From Neodiprion pinetum (Eukaryota; Arthropoda; Insecta; Hymenoptera; Diprionidae), in the NCBI RefSeq assembly GCF_021155775.2, contig NC_060235.2:20761598-20825597 (forward strand): a stretch of DNA of 64,000 nucleotides. The letters run 5' to 3'. Below are positions 12,209-24,282 of this stretch, in pieces. The notes below the pieces were generated by a model, which was not told the DNA's origin, made no database searches, and saw nothing but the letters and a program-made list of their open reading frames with translations. The stretch's first letter is position 1, and every line of letters starts with the position of its first letter. The position numbers were made by a program, and so were the translations under genes.

Positions 12209-14590
12209 CCAAACGGAGTGTCAAGGACGATTTAAACGGCGCGTGGTTAAAAAAAAAAAAGAATGGAATTCGAAATTGGGGATCAGTGACACCTGCCAAT
12301 TTTTACAAATATAATCGAATATGAGAGTGAAGGTGAGGGTGAATCGCTCCCCGTCGGCACGTCGTTCTTTAATCTTTCACGGAAGTACAACACCGGATTG
12401 CCGAAATGGGTTGACTGGCCCTCTTCTCGCGTAAACCTTGCCCTGTGCTTTAGGACTGGACGCAAGAGAGAATCCTGGAAGCGGGCTATTTCTCATCATG
12501 GATCTCTCGCTCTTCTGCGGACCGCCGCGCAGGCACTCCCTCGAGGGTCGTGAGCTCTTCTTTCAGTCGATACAAACAACCCCTCGTCAACTTAACCACG
12601 GTGATATACAACTAGCGGAACGCAAATTGAGAGTAACGCCTCGCCGCCGCGTCCCCTGAGCGAGAGAATTCACTTTGTTGCTGGAAGAGGATAACGCGAA
12701 CGAAAATTACATTCGTCGAGGAGAATTATTCCACATGAATCTCTGGTCTCAGATTGTAGCCGACACTCGCGACGAATCCAACGAAACCAATTACGTTGAA
12801 TTAGAAAAACCTGATCCCGAAATATCGTAGATTGAAACGTAAGACGAACGCGCAAACTGCGTGAAACCTATTCCAGTTTTCACGAACTACTCGCGATGCG
12901 CTTTGTTCGAAAGATGATAACTCGGAGATCTTTGGATTCGTCTCGATGTTCCTCAAGCCTGGAACAACTTAAGCGACATCGCATTTTGTTGAAAAACAAT
13001 TGAAATTTCCTTTCCACGTTTCGCTTTTCCGTCTATGACGGATAAATATGATTCAGTTACGCGAGGTGTTATTTTCCGTATAAATGGAACGCTACGTTAG
13101 TTTGTCCGGAGGTGTATATCTTCTCGAACAAAAAACGTGTCCCTTCTAGGTACCCGAGCCCAATGGTGATGATATACCTTCCTCAGATTAAACGAAAAAT
13201 ATCCAAGAACCCCTCGTCTTCTCCCCGTCTCAAAGACGATGTACATGAATATTTAAACGATCAAATAACGCAGAGATAAGAAGAAGAGACGAAGAGAATC
13301 GTCCGCTGGTTGGTCGTCGCCACGGGCGAAATTTTCTCCTGAAGAAAATATGAAAATAAAAGGAGGAAAACGAAAACGAGAGAAAGTGGGTATACACATA
13401 AAAAGCCGCATAAGACGAAATTATTTTTTAAAGCTGACAAGTATCAAAGTGTCTCTCCGTGGTACATAGACCTACTTGATAATCTTTCGGAGCTTTCGTA
13501 ATAACGTACTATATGCATGTATATATACACGAGCACAGAGCGTAAAGTAATTACCTACTTTAAGAGCGTTTAAATGGCGACGAAATTTTATCACCGAGCA
13601 GCTTGCAGCTCGAGGGGCTGAAGAAAGAAGCTGAGGAGATGTTTCGAGCGTGTCTTTTACTTCTTACCTCGCTCCTCTTTCGCGTAACAACTTGCCTAAA
13701 TCTTGCCAAGACGGGGTATAGAAAATGGGATTTTGCTAAGCGGAAAGGTGGAGGATGCGAAGCGGATGGCATCACCGATACCGCTAACAAGCCGAGCATG
13801 CTCAATCAGTCACAACCATCGGAGACGTTCACCGCAGGCCTCGTGGTACGTGTGCGATTAGAAAAACGCTCTGCACAAGCTCGCACTCGGTTTTCCATAT
13901 ACACTGCAAATGCGGGATCAGCAGCTAATCCCCGACTAGCAAGAGCGAAAGCTCGCTAAACGCGAAACGCTGGCTGCTGTTGTTAAAGCTGGCGGAGTTC
14001 AGACTGACAGCTAATAACGCCGTCGAGCTCGGCCGGGTTGTACTTTCATATTTTTAAGCATAAATACACGGTACACGTGTCTACTGTACGCCTCTCAAAC
14101 TCGTCCTCGAAAACCAAGCGAGACGAACTCAAGCAAGTCTCTGCCTGCTCGGCACGATTTTTAAAAAGAAATAAAGCGCTTAGTCGACAACGAGACGTCG
14201 TTACGTCGGTATTGTACTCGAGCAGAAATGGAAGTAGAAATTTGTTGTGAAGCGGGCTCCGCGATTTCAGAAATTATAATCAAACGGAATTGCTTCGTTA
14301 CTTAAGTACCAAGCAGCAAATTCTGAGCACAGTGTTTCGTTACTTCGGTTAATCGTCGCGAAATTCAAGGCCCAGTTCACTGATCATCAGCGATGTTTGA
14401 TCGAGGATTGGCAAAGGTAACCATTTTTCGATATCGTATCATCAGTTCCGTTCGCTGCCGTTGGGTGACTCAACGACAAAGTGAACATCTTTGCTGGACG
14501 AGCTTTGACTTAACGAACAGAGCATTCTCTCGACATAACGTCCTGTTTGAGTATTCCTAGCTGCAGGATGTAATAGAAGTGTCTCAATAA
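12209..14590. other. gene-free stretch
   Basis: Mixed-composition DNA. A minus-strand frame covers 13560-13805. From its first ATG it starts MLGLLAVSVMPSAS, mildly like a signal peptide, and a GAG|GTAAGA donor-like string lies within it near 13663-13671. With no acceptor, no downstream exon and no family match I do not call a gene. The rest shows nothing recognisable. Confidence 0.4.
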
Positions 14591-15300
14591 AGACCGTGGG
14601 TACTGTGTTATTTTCGTACGCTGAAGGATGAAGGGAATACCCGAGTCAAAAACAGCGCACGTGAGGATCCTCGATCACCCCGGTAAATCCGACTGACCAA
14701 GCGCGAGGAAGGCCGTTTGTAGTTTCCGTTCGGTGATAGACAAAGCCCATTTCTTTCCCAGGGACTCGACACCCGGACCGCAAACGGTAGATCCGTTTGT
14801 TTCCCAGAAAAGACAAAGGACCGTCCACACATGCGGCCAGAAAATAGCCCGCTATCATGAAACTGGTATAAAACTGATGGCCTACCGGCCACCCGTAGAG
14901 TCCGACGCGAACAGCTCGATTCCTCAGCGCAATGCTATCGTTAAAGCACCTTGCAAACACGCCCTAAATCTGGCGAGACTCGAAGTATCATCACGTGTAA
15001 CCTGGATCCTGAACACCCGGCACACGAGCCGGAAGAAGACCGTTATAAGCCGGTGTGGCACGCAAAGGGAAAGGGAACAACATCAGCGATTACATGGAGT
15101 GGAGGACAGGGACCCTCTGCCCATCTACCAGCAAGATATCGTGTACGTAGAGACGTCGGGCGAGCCCAGAGAGAGTGCAATTCCATCGCCGCACCAACGA
15201 CTGCTGAGCCGAGTCGTAAAATGTAAATTGCACCGACCATCCTGGGACCGAAATCCGGCTTCTCTGTGCGATCACTGGCCTTTCTAATCCGGCCCGTAAG
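14590..15300. other. GC-richer block, open in several frames on both strands
   Basis: Five overlapping frames of 61-184 codons run through this block on both strands. The longest, plus 14733-15287, opens with GTG, and its first in-frame ATG is about 49 codons in. Simultaneous openness on both strands points to low stop-codon density from composition, not to a gene. No domain or splice-bounded exon is recognisable. It could hold a CpG-rich regulatory segment. Confidence 0.4.
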
Positions 15301-16144
15301 GATGAGGAAATTACGACTTATCGCTAATCACCGAGTCCGGTCGGTACGGAATGTTCTCCTCCATTTGACTCGCGCATTCGCTCCACGAATGACCATTCAC
15401 TTGCACTGTACAACGCTGATCGCAGGTCAGAGATGATACAAGGATTAATACATTCAATCGCTGATTGGTTTCGAACGTGAACGCCTGAGGTAATGAAGTT
15501 CTTGGGAAGTTGCTTTCAAAAGTTAGGATAAGAGTAGGAACCTTTGAAACAGTTTCTAGCAATGATGGTGAAAACGAATGAAGCAACATCCATAATACGT
15601 GACTGAAATGATTCTGAACATATTTAAGCACATGGAAGCTAAAATATCAACAGTTTGAGAAAAGGCTTTAAATGGTATGTTGTTTTGTTAGCGTTCGTCA
15701 TCATTGGTTTCAAATACGCATAACCTAAGACATCAATAATTTAAAATGAGATATTGAAGGATGTTGTTTCATCAGTGTTTACCTAAACTCGGGAAAATAA
15801 CATTACCGGAGATTATCCAAACGGCGTCTTGTATTTTCCTTAACTTTCGTTTCACAGGGTCCGGCCGGTTCCACCCTAACAATAAAGCACCGATATTTGG
15901 TAGTAATGATTCAGAGAGGCTGTAAGCGCATTTCAATGGAGACATGCGCCTGCAAAAAGAGATGCTGACTTTACCACACGCGTAAATCGAGTGCGATTCA
16001 TCCTGTATAAATCTTTTCTGGAAGGGATCATGATCGCGGGTATACTGTGAGCCCCGTTGGTGAGTTGTGCCATGATTTCACGACTCCGTGAACACGAAGC
16101 TGAGCGTTTTCATCGAGCGAGATTGATCACGGACGCTGCAAGGA

Positions 16145-16177
16145 TGTGTGTAGGTAGGTGTATAGGTAGGTGGGTAC
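16145..16177. repeat. imperfect (GTAG)n repeat
   Basis: GTAGGTAGGTGTATAGGTAG-type tetranucleotide repetition, interrupted twice. Simple repeat. Confidence 0.8.
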
Positions 16178-16910
16178 ATGGCGTGATAGCCGACAGTTAG
16201 AATTAGAATTTACATAACTTTGCAAACGCCCACCGTTATAGGTATTTTCAAGTCATTTACACCCCCCGGGTCTGTACCTCAACCTATTAATGTATACGAA
16301 CCTACAGGGTGGCCGATTTCAATCTGGCTTAACCAATGCTCCTTTTTCATGAAATGGAAGAGATTTTCACTCCAGCAGAAACGTGGAATTTCCAATTCAA
16401 TGTCGAGTAAACAACGATATTTTCTTAATTTACTTCTAAATCGGTTCGACGAAACATTTCAATTACGTTTCTTTTTTTTTTTTTATACCACTTTCAGTTT
16501 GGAATACTAACTGCTTATGAATACGAAATCACATAGTTGAGGCAGTTAATCGATCGAAAAAATGTATATTCGATTGGTCACACTTTTACTACAGTGATGA
16601 AAAATTATTGAAAACTTCATCAACTGTGTAAAACGGACAAAATGTATCCAGTGTGATGCGATGAAAGAAAAAAAAACAGAAAACGTGGAAGGAAATTTCA
16701 TATTTTCATCTCTTTCACTATGATCAAAGCGGTGACAGACCACCGGATGAAAAGAGACATTGAAGAATATATCAAAGGTGTCACGTCTGGCACAGTTGAA
16801 GGAGAAAAAACTTACAACAAACTGAAAAACTCAACGGGCAACTGGTGAAAATGATTTATAAATTCTGTTACATGATAAGGACAAGAAGAAAAGATAATCT
16901 TACAAATTAT

Positions 16911-16934
16911 CATTATTATTCTTATTATTATTAA
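16911..16934. repeat. (ATT)n microsatellite
   Basis: About eight ATT trinucleotides with one CTT interruption. Confidence 0.85.
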
Positions 16935-18504
16935 TTTTGCTATGGGATAAAAGTGAAAATGATGTCCTTGTAAAAACCAATGACGATGATAGTGAACTTT
17001 TAGATTTATGAAAACTTCTCGCCGTTATTCAGATTCTGCATTCACGATCCATGCGCGAGAGCTGGACTTTGATCTATGAAAACTTTATATCTGATAGCGA
17101 GCGTATAAAGCCCTTCTACCTCCTGTTAATTATGGAAGGTAATCAGCGCTTTTCATCGTCAGGGCGACCACTGTTTTCAGTCAAATCGTATCATGGTTCG
17201 CAATACCAGCAGAGTAGAGAAATTCAGATCCGGATTTAACCAGAAATCCTGAACCAAGCTCTGCTCGAGTTATCAGCCGTAGAAATTCGCGATTCGTCAG
17301 CATAATTCCGTCGAAGCGAGCAGTGTTGGTAAACCGTCCTTGTTGCCCGATGTCGAGTTGTTTGACGGTGTTTGAAATGCCGTCGACGGATGATTTTTAT
17401 CACTTACAGAAGGCACGAGAAAAGGGAAGAGCGTTGAGAAACAGCGTGAAATAATTTCTTCCAATTTTTTCAACAGTCTTCCAAGATTATGGTGGCAATT
17501 CAATCGTATCCAAGCGCAAGGGAGACGGATGAAATTTCCAGATCGTTTTTTCGTGTATGCGTAAGATGAACCGAAATTAGGCCTGCAACGAAATCGTCAT
17601 TGATTTCAATCAAGCACCGAAGCAGCCTCTCGACGCCCCGGCGCCGCATCGCCACACTTTTTAACCCCACCTCCTTTTCGCCAGTATTTTCGACAATTTA
17701 TTCGAGTAATTTCTTCCGTGAGATTACACAGCTCGACGCTGATCGGAGCAGCTGCTTCTCATCTCGGGGGAGTCGCTCGCCACCGGGCGAAAAGAAGAAG
17801 AGAAATAAAAAGAAGAAGGGGATTTAAAAAGAGAGCGAAAGGAGGAAACTTATCCCGTTCTGGCGTATAATTTCTCGGATTCTTGGAAACGAGGGATAGA
17901 GAAAGAGAAAGAGAGAGAGAAGAATGAAAAAAGGAGAAGAAGAAACGGGAAAATAGGAGAAAGACGCTGCTCATCGATACTCCGCGCTCTCCCAATTTTC
18001 AGCCCGCCAGCTGCTTTCTCGGCACTTTTTTACACCGAGAATAGCAAGGTTCGAAACGACCAGTTATATCGGCCTGATCTATAATGATCGACGTTGTATA
18101 ACGGCCCAGGATTCAGTCGTATCGTAAGTTGCCACGCGTTTCGTGCGGATGACGAGCCGATATTTTAATACCCGCTATCACGCATATATGAGCAACGGTT
18201 ACAGATGAAAATTTCTGAACCTGATATTCATCGAGCAAACTAATCGACGAACAGCGATTCGTACGTCGCGGAAAAATGAGACGTGTTCACTGGATGAGAA
18301 AATTTGTTTTTTCAATGATTTATCGCGGTCGAATAAATACTCATTCGCTCAAATACATAATGTCGTGTGAAATTGAATGAGCTTTGCTTCCATCCATTGA
18401 ATAATACCGGATCGAAAATAAATTTTTGTCAAGTCCCGTTGCTGGAAGCCGGGGAGCTTTTTGACATGCTCGGGTGAGTTTTAAAACAGAATTCATTTGA
18501 ATGG

Positions 18505-18568
18505 GGAAAATTCTTTCATTGGTACGAACATTTACAGAAATGTTCGTTAGATTGAAAGAAATTCCCTG
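18505..18568 (+). ncRNA. miRNA-precursor-like hairpin (candidate)
   Basis: About 30 bases on each side fold onto each other around a 4-base ACAG loop. The loop-proximal 8 bp (GAACATTT / AAATGTTC) are perfectly paired, the middle has a small mismatch, and the outer part (TTCTTTCA / TGAAAGAA, then GGG/CCC) pairs again. The total of 64 nt is near precursor size, but the loop is shorter than in most miRNA precursors. I do not recognise a known mature miRNA in either arm. It may equally be a tiny MITE remnant. The strand is arbitrary because the structure is symmetrical. Confidence 0.25.
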
Positions 18569-19239
18569 TTCATTATTCGGTTAATTTGCTTGGACAAAAA
18601 TTTTTACATTCTTTCATTTTCCTGGAAAAGTGTCTGCAAAAATTGTAGAAATAATTTGTTCTGCCTAAGTCAGTACTGATTCATTTATTGATTCTTTTGT
18701 TTTTTTGTAGTTCGTAAATTGTTTTCACTAGGGACGAGATTCTATTTAATACGATGCCGATAATTACGTAGGTATTGCAGTTAAAACTGTCAGAAATGCC
18801 AAATGACAAACATTTATTTTGGGATTAGAAGAACGACAGGGGAAAAATATGAGAAACCCGTTAATCGCAAGCAATGAAAGTGTTTTATAAAACCAACCAA
18901 ATATATGTATAAAACAAATAACCGATTTGGAGAAGAAACGTCGAGCAAAAGAGTAAATTAAAATTTGGGTTTATTGGAAGATATTTTCTATCGAATGAAA
19001 TTTGAATATGTAAGTCAACTTCGGTACGAAAATTTCTGAAAAAATGTACTAAGCTTTCGATAATTGTATAGAAAGTTTTATAACACCAGCGGTTGATTAG
19101 AAACTTTATTTATTCAGGTAAAAAATTGACAATTCGAACAGCAATTTGTTCAAATCAGAAATTTCACACAATTTATGACAGTTGAAACAAAATATTTTTT
19201 ATCGTGAATTGAATCAGCCCAGGAAAAAATATCTTCATG
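18569..19239. other. gene-free AT-rich stretch
   Basis: Only short frames and scattered A/T runs. Nothing recognised. Confidence 0.6.
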
Positions 19240-19552
19240 TGATCGGATAAATTTGTATGAAATGATATCTCGAAAATGACCTGATAAAATTATACATATA
19301 TTCTACACATATAATTTTGCATAATTTTGTATAATTATATACTTTTACTTCACAATTTTACAATATTTTATCAAAATTTTTGTATGGTCTGTATGATTCT
19401 ATAAAATTTTACAAGGTTGGATAAAATTTATGAAATTTATTTACACTCAGATAAAATTGTACAAACGTATGTAAAATTATATGCGTATAATTTTGTATAA
19501 TTTTATCACGTCAAATTCGAGATAAAATTACACATAAATTTATCTGACTGTA
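19240..19552. mobile_element. AT-rich foldback MITE-like element
   Basis: The left segment from 19241 and the reverse complement of the right segment ending near 19551 align over about 85 bases. Shared landmarks are GATAAATTT, ATCTCGAA, TGATAAAATTATAC and CATATAATTTT. The centre is filled with further ATAAAATT-type motifs. There are no open frames. The ends are approximate and I could not find a clear target duplication. Confidence 0.6.
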
Positions 19553-19708
19553 TAAACACATTGTTTTTCAAGAGTGGATATCGGATTTAGAGATTTCCAA
19601 TCATCGTGTGTTTCGCGCTTAAAAAATCAAATTTTAAGGGTGTCGTTATTTGTCCGAGGTGAAATACCGATTGAATAATAAAACGAGAGCAAATTATTGC
19701 GATTTTCA

Positions 19709-19893
19709 ACGAGACGTCAGGTGAAAAAATCATCATCGTGCAATTTCCCAACGACTTTAAAATGGTTGACTTTTCAAAATATACGAGTATGTTTCCTTCG
19801 TCACGGGTTTACGAAATTTCGGTCAATCCCAAGGATGCGAAGTAACGATTTTTCCTCAACATTCGTCGTTACCGTAACGTTACCGACATCATC
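19709..19893. mobile_element. palindromic MITE, family with 24.1 and 63.4 kb copies (copy 1)
   Basis: It shares AACGARACGTCAGG and AAAAAATCAT on the left and GCGAAGTAACGATTTTTC and GTAACGTTAC on the right with the 24.1-kb copy. The extreme left terminus seems lost. There is no coding capacity. Confidence 0.6.
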
Positions 19894-22706
19894 CTCGCGA
19901 GTTTTACCAGGTCGCCGCAAGCCCGCGGAACGTGGAATTAAACATCAGTGTCACCGTTGCGCTGCCGCAACGGTGGGAAAATTTGAATGAATTTAAATGA
20001 CAGTGGAGAGAACGAACCGACGGATTAACGCGCGTGTCATAAAACCCTCAACCCTCTACGCACGGGGAGCCGGAGGCTCGGAATAACGCAACAACCTCGG
20101 ATTCCCGGTTATTATTCGTCCGGCCCCCGAAGCGCCGGGACGGACACGGATACACCATTTCCTAAACTGTCACTACCTCAACGTTTACCACCGCCATTCT
20201 CAATCGTTTAGCGAGACACCCCTTCAACCCCGACGGACCCTCGACGCCGCTGAGGTCAGACGGTGATCGATTGCTCGGACGCTCCCTCGCGACGTTTTAA
20301 TCACGAGCCGTATGTGCGATGCCCCGTTTGCCAAGCTACTCCGAGTCTCTCTTCTTCTTCTTCTTTTGCGATGTGTCTTGAGGAACCGAAGAATTGGATG
20401 TACGAGCTGTCGAGGAACGGTGAGCTTTTTTGGAGATTTCTTACGGCCGAGGGGTAAGAAGTAGAATAGGAAATACGCGACGTGGAGGTCGGACGTTCGG
20501 ATTTTCGAAAGCTGAAAGTCAGCAGGGAAAAAAGCCCGTTCGATTTACACGCGTGACGGTAATTATGTGGGCCGGACGTTTTTGAAGTATAAATTACCTC
20601 GACTGTGGAATTCGACGAGTTCGATTGGCTAATGTAAATTCGACGTATTGATAAGTACCTAACCCTACCAGACTCACCTGAAGTTTTTACTCGAAAAACG
20701 TGCTGTTCGTACAATTAATTTCGCGTGCGTAATTGGAACAGATTTTCTTTTACGCCTCGTTCGTAGAATTACGAAATCTAGAACAATCGCGAAGTACAGA
20801 GAAGTCAAAATGTAGACAGGTAAAGTATGGTAGCGGGGGTAAAAACTGTAATACAGAAGAGGCAGAATATCGAAATTTGAGGAACGTGATAATCTATTTT
20901 GCATAAAACTATTTAAATACACAAAGGCGAAACATGGAAAAGCGAAAGTGTAGAAAGCTGTAATGTAATATATAGATTTGTCAGAATGAGTAAATATATA
21001 ATATTCAAAACGCAATTTTTCCATGACATTTTCCGCGTCCTAGTTACCAAGTGTCCCAACTAGTTCCGATGCTGCCTTATCCCAAAATTCGGCAAAAATT
21101 TTCACTTTTCGTAAAGAGAAATCAGTTTGCCATGTATCAAAGATCGATTTCGAATTCTAACATGAAAGCTGACGTTTATGTTTTTGATTTTTTTTCCACA
21201 TCACCACGATTCCAATTCAATGAAAATTCAAAGTTTCCCACGAGCAATTTCAATTTTTCCAGCTAATTCGCCACCCGGCGAAACTTCCTTCTCGCAAGTA
21301 CAGGAAAAACGCAATACCCACCGCAAGACATTTTCATTTCATTTTTATGAAGATAAATCAAGACTGCGCTGCTCGACATTCCCGTAAGCTGCAAGCTCGG
21401 GCTCTCTTTACGAGGTTTCTCTTCCCCGCTAGCTTCGCGCGTGAAGTTGAGACTGGCCGCACATCCGTTCGACGGGAGGATCAATATTTGACCAATTTCA
21501 AGGTATTCCGAATGCATAAAACGAACCATTGCACGCCCCACGGACGCGCTAAAGCTCTTGCATGTACGCGATACATTTGCTCAGCGAGCTGCGCTGCAAC
21601 GCTCGCTATCTCCTCTCGTTCACATTCACGTTCAGGCCACCGAACGAGCTAAATTATGACGCCGACGTTTTTACATTCACTTTTTTCACTGCACCTCCTT
21701 TCGCCTTTGCCTACTTTTTCCAACACTTTATTATCCTGCTATATTTCAGATTATTTTTTTTTTCGCTCGGCACACGCCGATATATTTGTATTTTAAGTCA
21801 CTTTGGGTTGAGATAAATCGTGGAAGAATACTCACAGAATTAACTTGCTTTATACATTTATGCAGAGAAAAAAGGTATCGTTCTAATTCAATCAAAATTA
21901 TGAAAATAGATGGTAAAAGTGCGAATTAAACATCAACGGTGTAATTTTATATCCTTCAAATTTTCTCTCAAATACAAATAGAAATATTTTCACGAACCGT
22001 AATTAAAGCAGATTCAAAATCGGTATAACTCTTTGTGTAAGTAAGGAGTAAAATCTTGTAAGATGTTTGAAATTAACAATGAATATTTTTCAATAGTTGT
22101 GAAGAATTCATTGCGATAACCATTCGAAAATAATTCACTGGTCATATTTAAGAGAGGTTTAAGAAAGGAAGCAGCTAGAATGACCAACTTGGTTCGTGAC
22201 TTTCCTTTTTATTGGATAATAATCCGATAAGGATTAAATTTTTACGTCCAACTATCATAAAAAAAAAGTAAATTCCGGAGAAAATTTTTATCCTGAATCA
22301 TTACAACAGCGGAGTACATTTAGAAAACTTGCCATTTCGATAGTTTTATTTTATTTTGCACCACATGTTTGTTCCTTGTTATCATTATTTTTTATTCCTC
22401 GTCCAATCTACCTTTCGTTATTTTCTTTTTCTAGCTTTTTTGTCTCCACCTTCGGACACTCGGAATTTACGTCGTCTCGCACGTTCCCGAAAAGTTAAAA
22501 AAGAATGGAAGAATTCTAGGAGAAAGAGTGTCGGAATCGTGATAAAAGTTGACGGTGGACCGTGGAAACATGACCCTTTCCTTCCCCTCCGTCTCAGCCC
22601 AGCACCCCTTATCCAGCCACTCGTCACGAATCCTTTTTCCATGGTCGTGAATCGAAGAAAAGGTTCCGCTGCTACGAGATTAAGGCGCGAATCAGGTTAG
22701 CTGGTT
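19894..22706. other. gene-free stretch
   Basis: A GC-richer segment covers about 20.03-20.35 kb. A TTC run lies at 20348-20366. On the minus strand a CAG|GTGAGT donor-like string lies near 20674-20682, but the sequence before it is purine-rich and no exon is convincing. Overlapping frames at 20301-20714 and 20674-21024 (minus) and 21347-21652 (plus) have no recognisable content. Confidence 0.5.
20348..20366. repeat. (TTC)n microsatellite
   Basis: About six TTC triplets. Confidence 0.85.
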
Positions 22707-23153
22707 CGGAGTTCGTACGCTTTTTGAAATCCGAAATTCCCTGATTTTACTGCCTATTCCAACCCGAGCGTAGAATTTTTTAACAATAACTTTTCGTGAA
22801 AAATTTCGCTGATTGATGACAATTTTTTTACACATTAATACCATCGATATTACGCAGTGACTAATTTATTCTCTGACTATCAATTTAAAAATAACATCCT
22901 GCGAAAACGAGAGCAGGTTTGGTATTAAGTAATATACATAGAATGTACGGAGTGGTGCGACGAAACGAAATTTTGAGAGCAATTTTGTTTTTTTCTCAAG
23001 ATCGACGGTACTTCGTACAAGGACGAGTTTATTTCTTCGACAGACTCAAAATTACAGTCTTATTTTCGAAATTCCCTGACTTTTCCCTGACGCCTCCCTC
23101 CTGTGACGAAATTCCCGAGGTTTTCCCGGTTTTTCCTTTGCGTACGAACCCTG
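22707..23153 (-). mobile_element. CAGGGTT-family MITE-like element, copy A
   Basis: The right end, read on the minus strand, starts CAGGGTTCGTACGC and continues with repeated GGAAAA / CCGGGAAAACC motifs, GTCAGGGAATTTC and GAAGAAATAAACTCGT. The same ordered landmarks appear on the plus strand in the 34403-34791 element. The other end carries GTTCGTACGCTTTTTG, the inverted counterpart. The element is about 447 bp with no coding capacity. Comparable GGAAAACC-rich ends are, to my recollection, common in animal hAT-like elements, but I do not assign a superfamily. Its own target duplication is unclear. Confidence 0.7.
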
Positions 23154-24113
23154 CTGATGGCATAAAATAACACGTAAGTACGTATGTACGACACAAGTCG
23201 TAGATGTTCCGAAAACGGAAAATACGACACGACGTAAGTATCACGTGGCGATTCGAATCACTGCAGGAGAAAGAATTTCCCCCCTGAAAATTCCAGTTCC
23301 TTTTCTCTCCTTCCCTCTCATTTCGCTTCGTTTCACTTCCTCTCAACGCAATATCCGATACACTCGTCGATGTGTGCAGAGCAACAGCAACAGCAACAGC
23401 AACAGCAATAGAAAGTGGACTCTGCATATGTGGGAAAAAAACGTGCGTGTATTCACATAGGAGGAAATACAGGGGCAAATCGAAGGTCACATAAATTTGT
23501 GTAAAAGTAAAAGAGGGCTGCAGGGGTGGTGACCCTTTGCCACTGAGTTACGCCGTTCGATGCCCGAATTTACACCTCACTTTGCAGCCGACAAAAGGCG
23601 GCTGTTACGCTTCGGTGGTTGTGCGCAGGGTCGAGAAGAAAAAAAAAAAAATAAATAAATAAACAAATAAAAAAGGAGAAAGAAAAAGAAAAACCAGGGA
23701 GAAAGTACAATATAAAAGCAAGAGGAGTACGTGGGAAGTGAAAATTCCGAAGCCGCTTTGCTCTCATGCCGGCAAATGTGGAAAGGCGAGTACAATGCGC
23801 TTCGATTTACGACTTGCCTATATCACTCTCGTCGTACGCGCATTCAGCCGGACAAGCGACGCCTTTTGTAACTACGACCCTTCGCGTATTATATCCTGTA
23901 CCAACCCTTTGGACACTCGACACGCCAGTCTTTCCAAACTTCCCCGACCTGATCGTTGCGCGAGTTGCTTGTTTTTTCTGGGGTTATATGATAGGAACGT
24001 GATGAAACGGCTTTGAGAACAGAGATCGACCATTAAGCCACGGCTGGAACAAAGTGAGTTGGAAAATTTGGGTGTGCTTCTGAATTGAAAACATCGCTTG
24101 AAAATTATGAGGC
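23154..24113. other. gene-free stretch with simple repeats
   Basis: Contains a CAACAG repeat at 23381-23408 and an A-rich tract near 23638-23675. Open frames on both strands around 23.7-24.1 kb overlap each other and have no domain. Nothing else is recognised. Confidence 0.5.
23381..23408. repeat. (CAACAG)n repeat
   Basis: Four to five copies of the hexamer GCAACA, which reads as SNSN in one frame. There is no surrounding coding evidence. Confidence 0.85.
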
Positions 24114-24282
24114 TCAAGTTAGTAACGTTAACGTAACGAAACGTCAGGAAAAAAAATCATTGTTTCGCAATTCTAGTACGACTTTCAACGAGTTATATCA
24201 TGGTTTACTACTTTTCAGACTTTTCTAAACGTGCGAAGTAATGATTTTTCTCAAACAGTAACTTACTAACTTCATCATCATT
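24114..24282. mobile_element. palindromic MITE, copy 2 (best preserved)
   Basis: The left end reads CAAGTTAGTAACGTTAACGT. The right end reads AGTAACTTACTAACTTC, the inverted counterpart. Internal landmarks AACGTCAGG, AAAAAATCAT and GCGAAGTAATGATTTTTC match the 19.7-kb copy. A short ATTATGAGGCT precedes the left end and a similar ATTATGAAGCT precedes the 63.4-kb copy, so the repeat may extend a few bases outward. Non-coding, about 170 bp. Confidence 0.7.

Larger units (their letters stand above)
15301..18504. other. gene-free stretch
   Basis: AT-rich unique DNA with a small GTAG-type repeat near 16145-16177, an ATT repeat near 16911-16934 and a purine-rich tract near 17800-17970. No gene or element is recognised. 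Confidence 0.5.

Noticed and set aside
13560..13805. Possible first exon of a secreted protein on the minus strand
   Set aside because: A mildly hydrophobic start and a GAG|GTAAGA string are not enough without an acceptor, a partner exon or a family match.
14733..15287. 184-codon plus frame, with several other open frames on both strands
   Set aside because: Opens with GTG, has no domain, and the opposite strand is equally open, as expected from local GC content.
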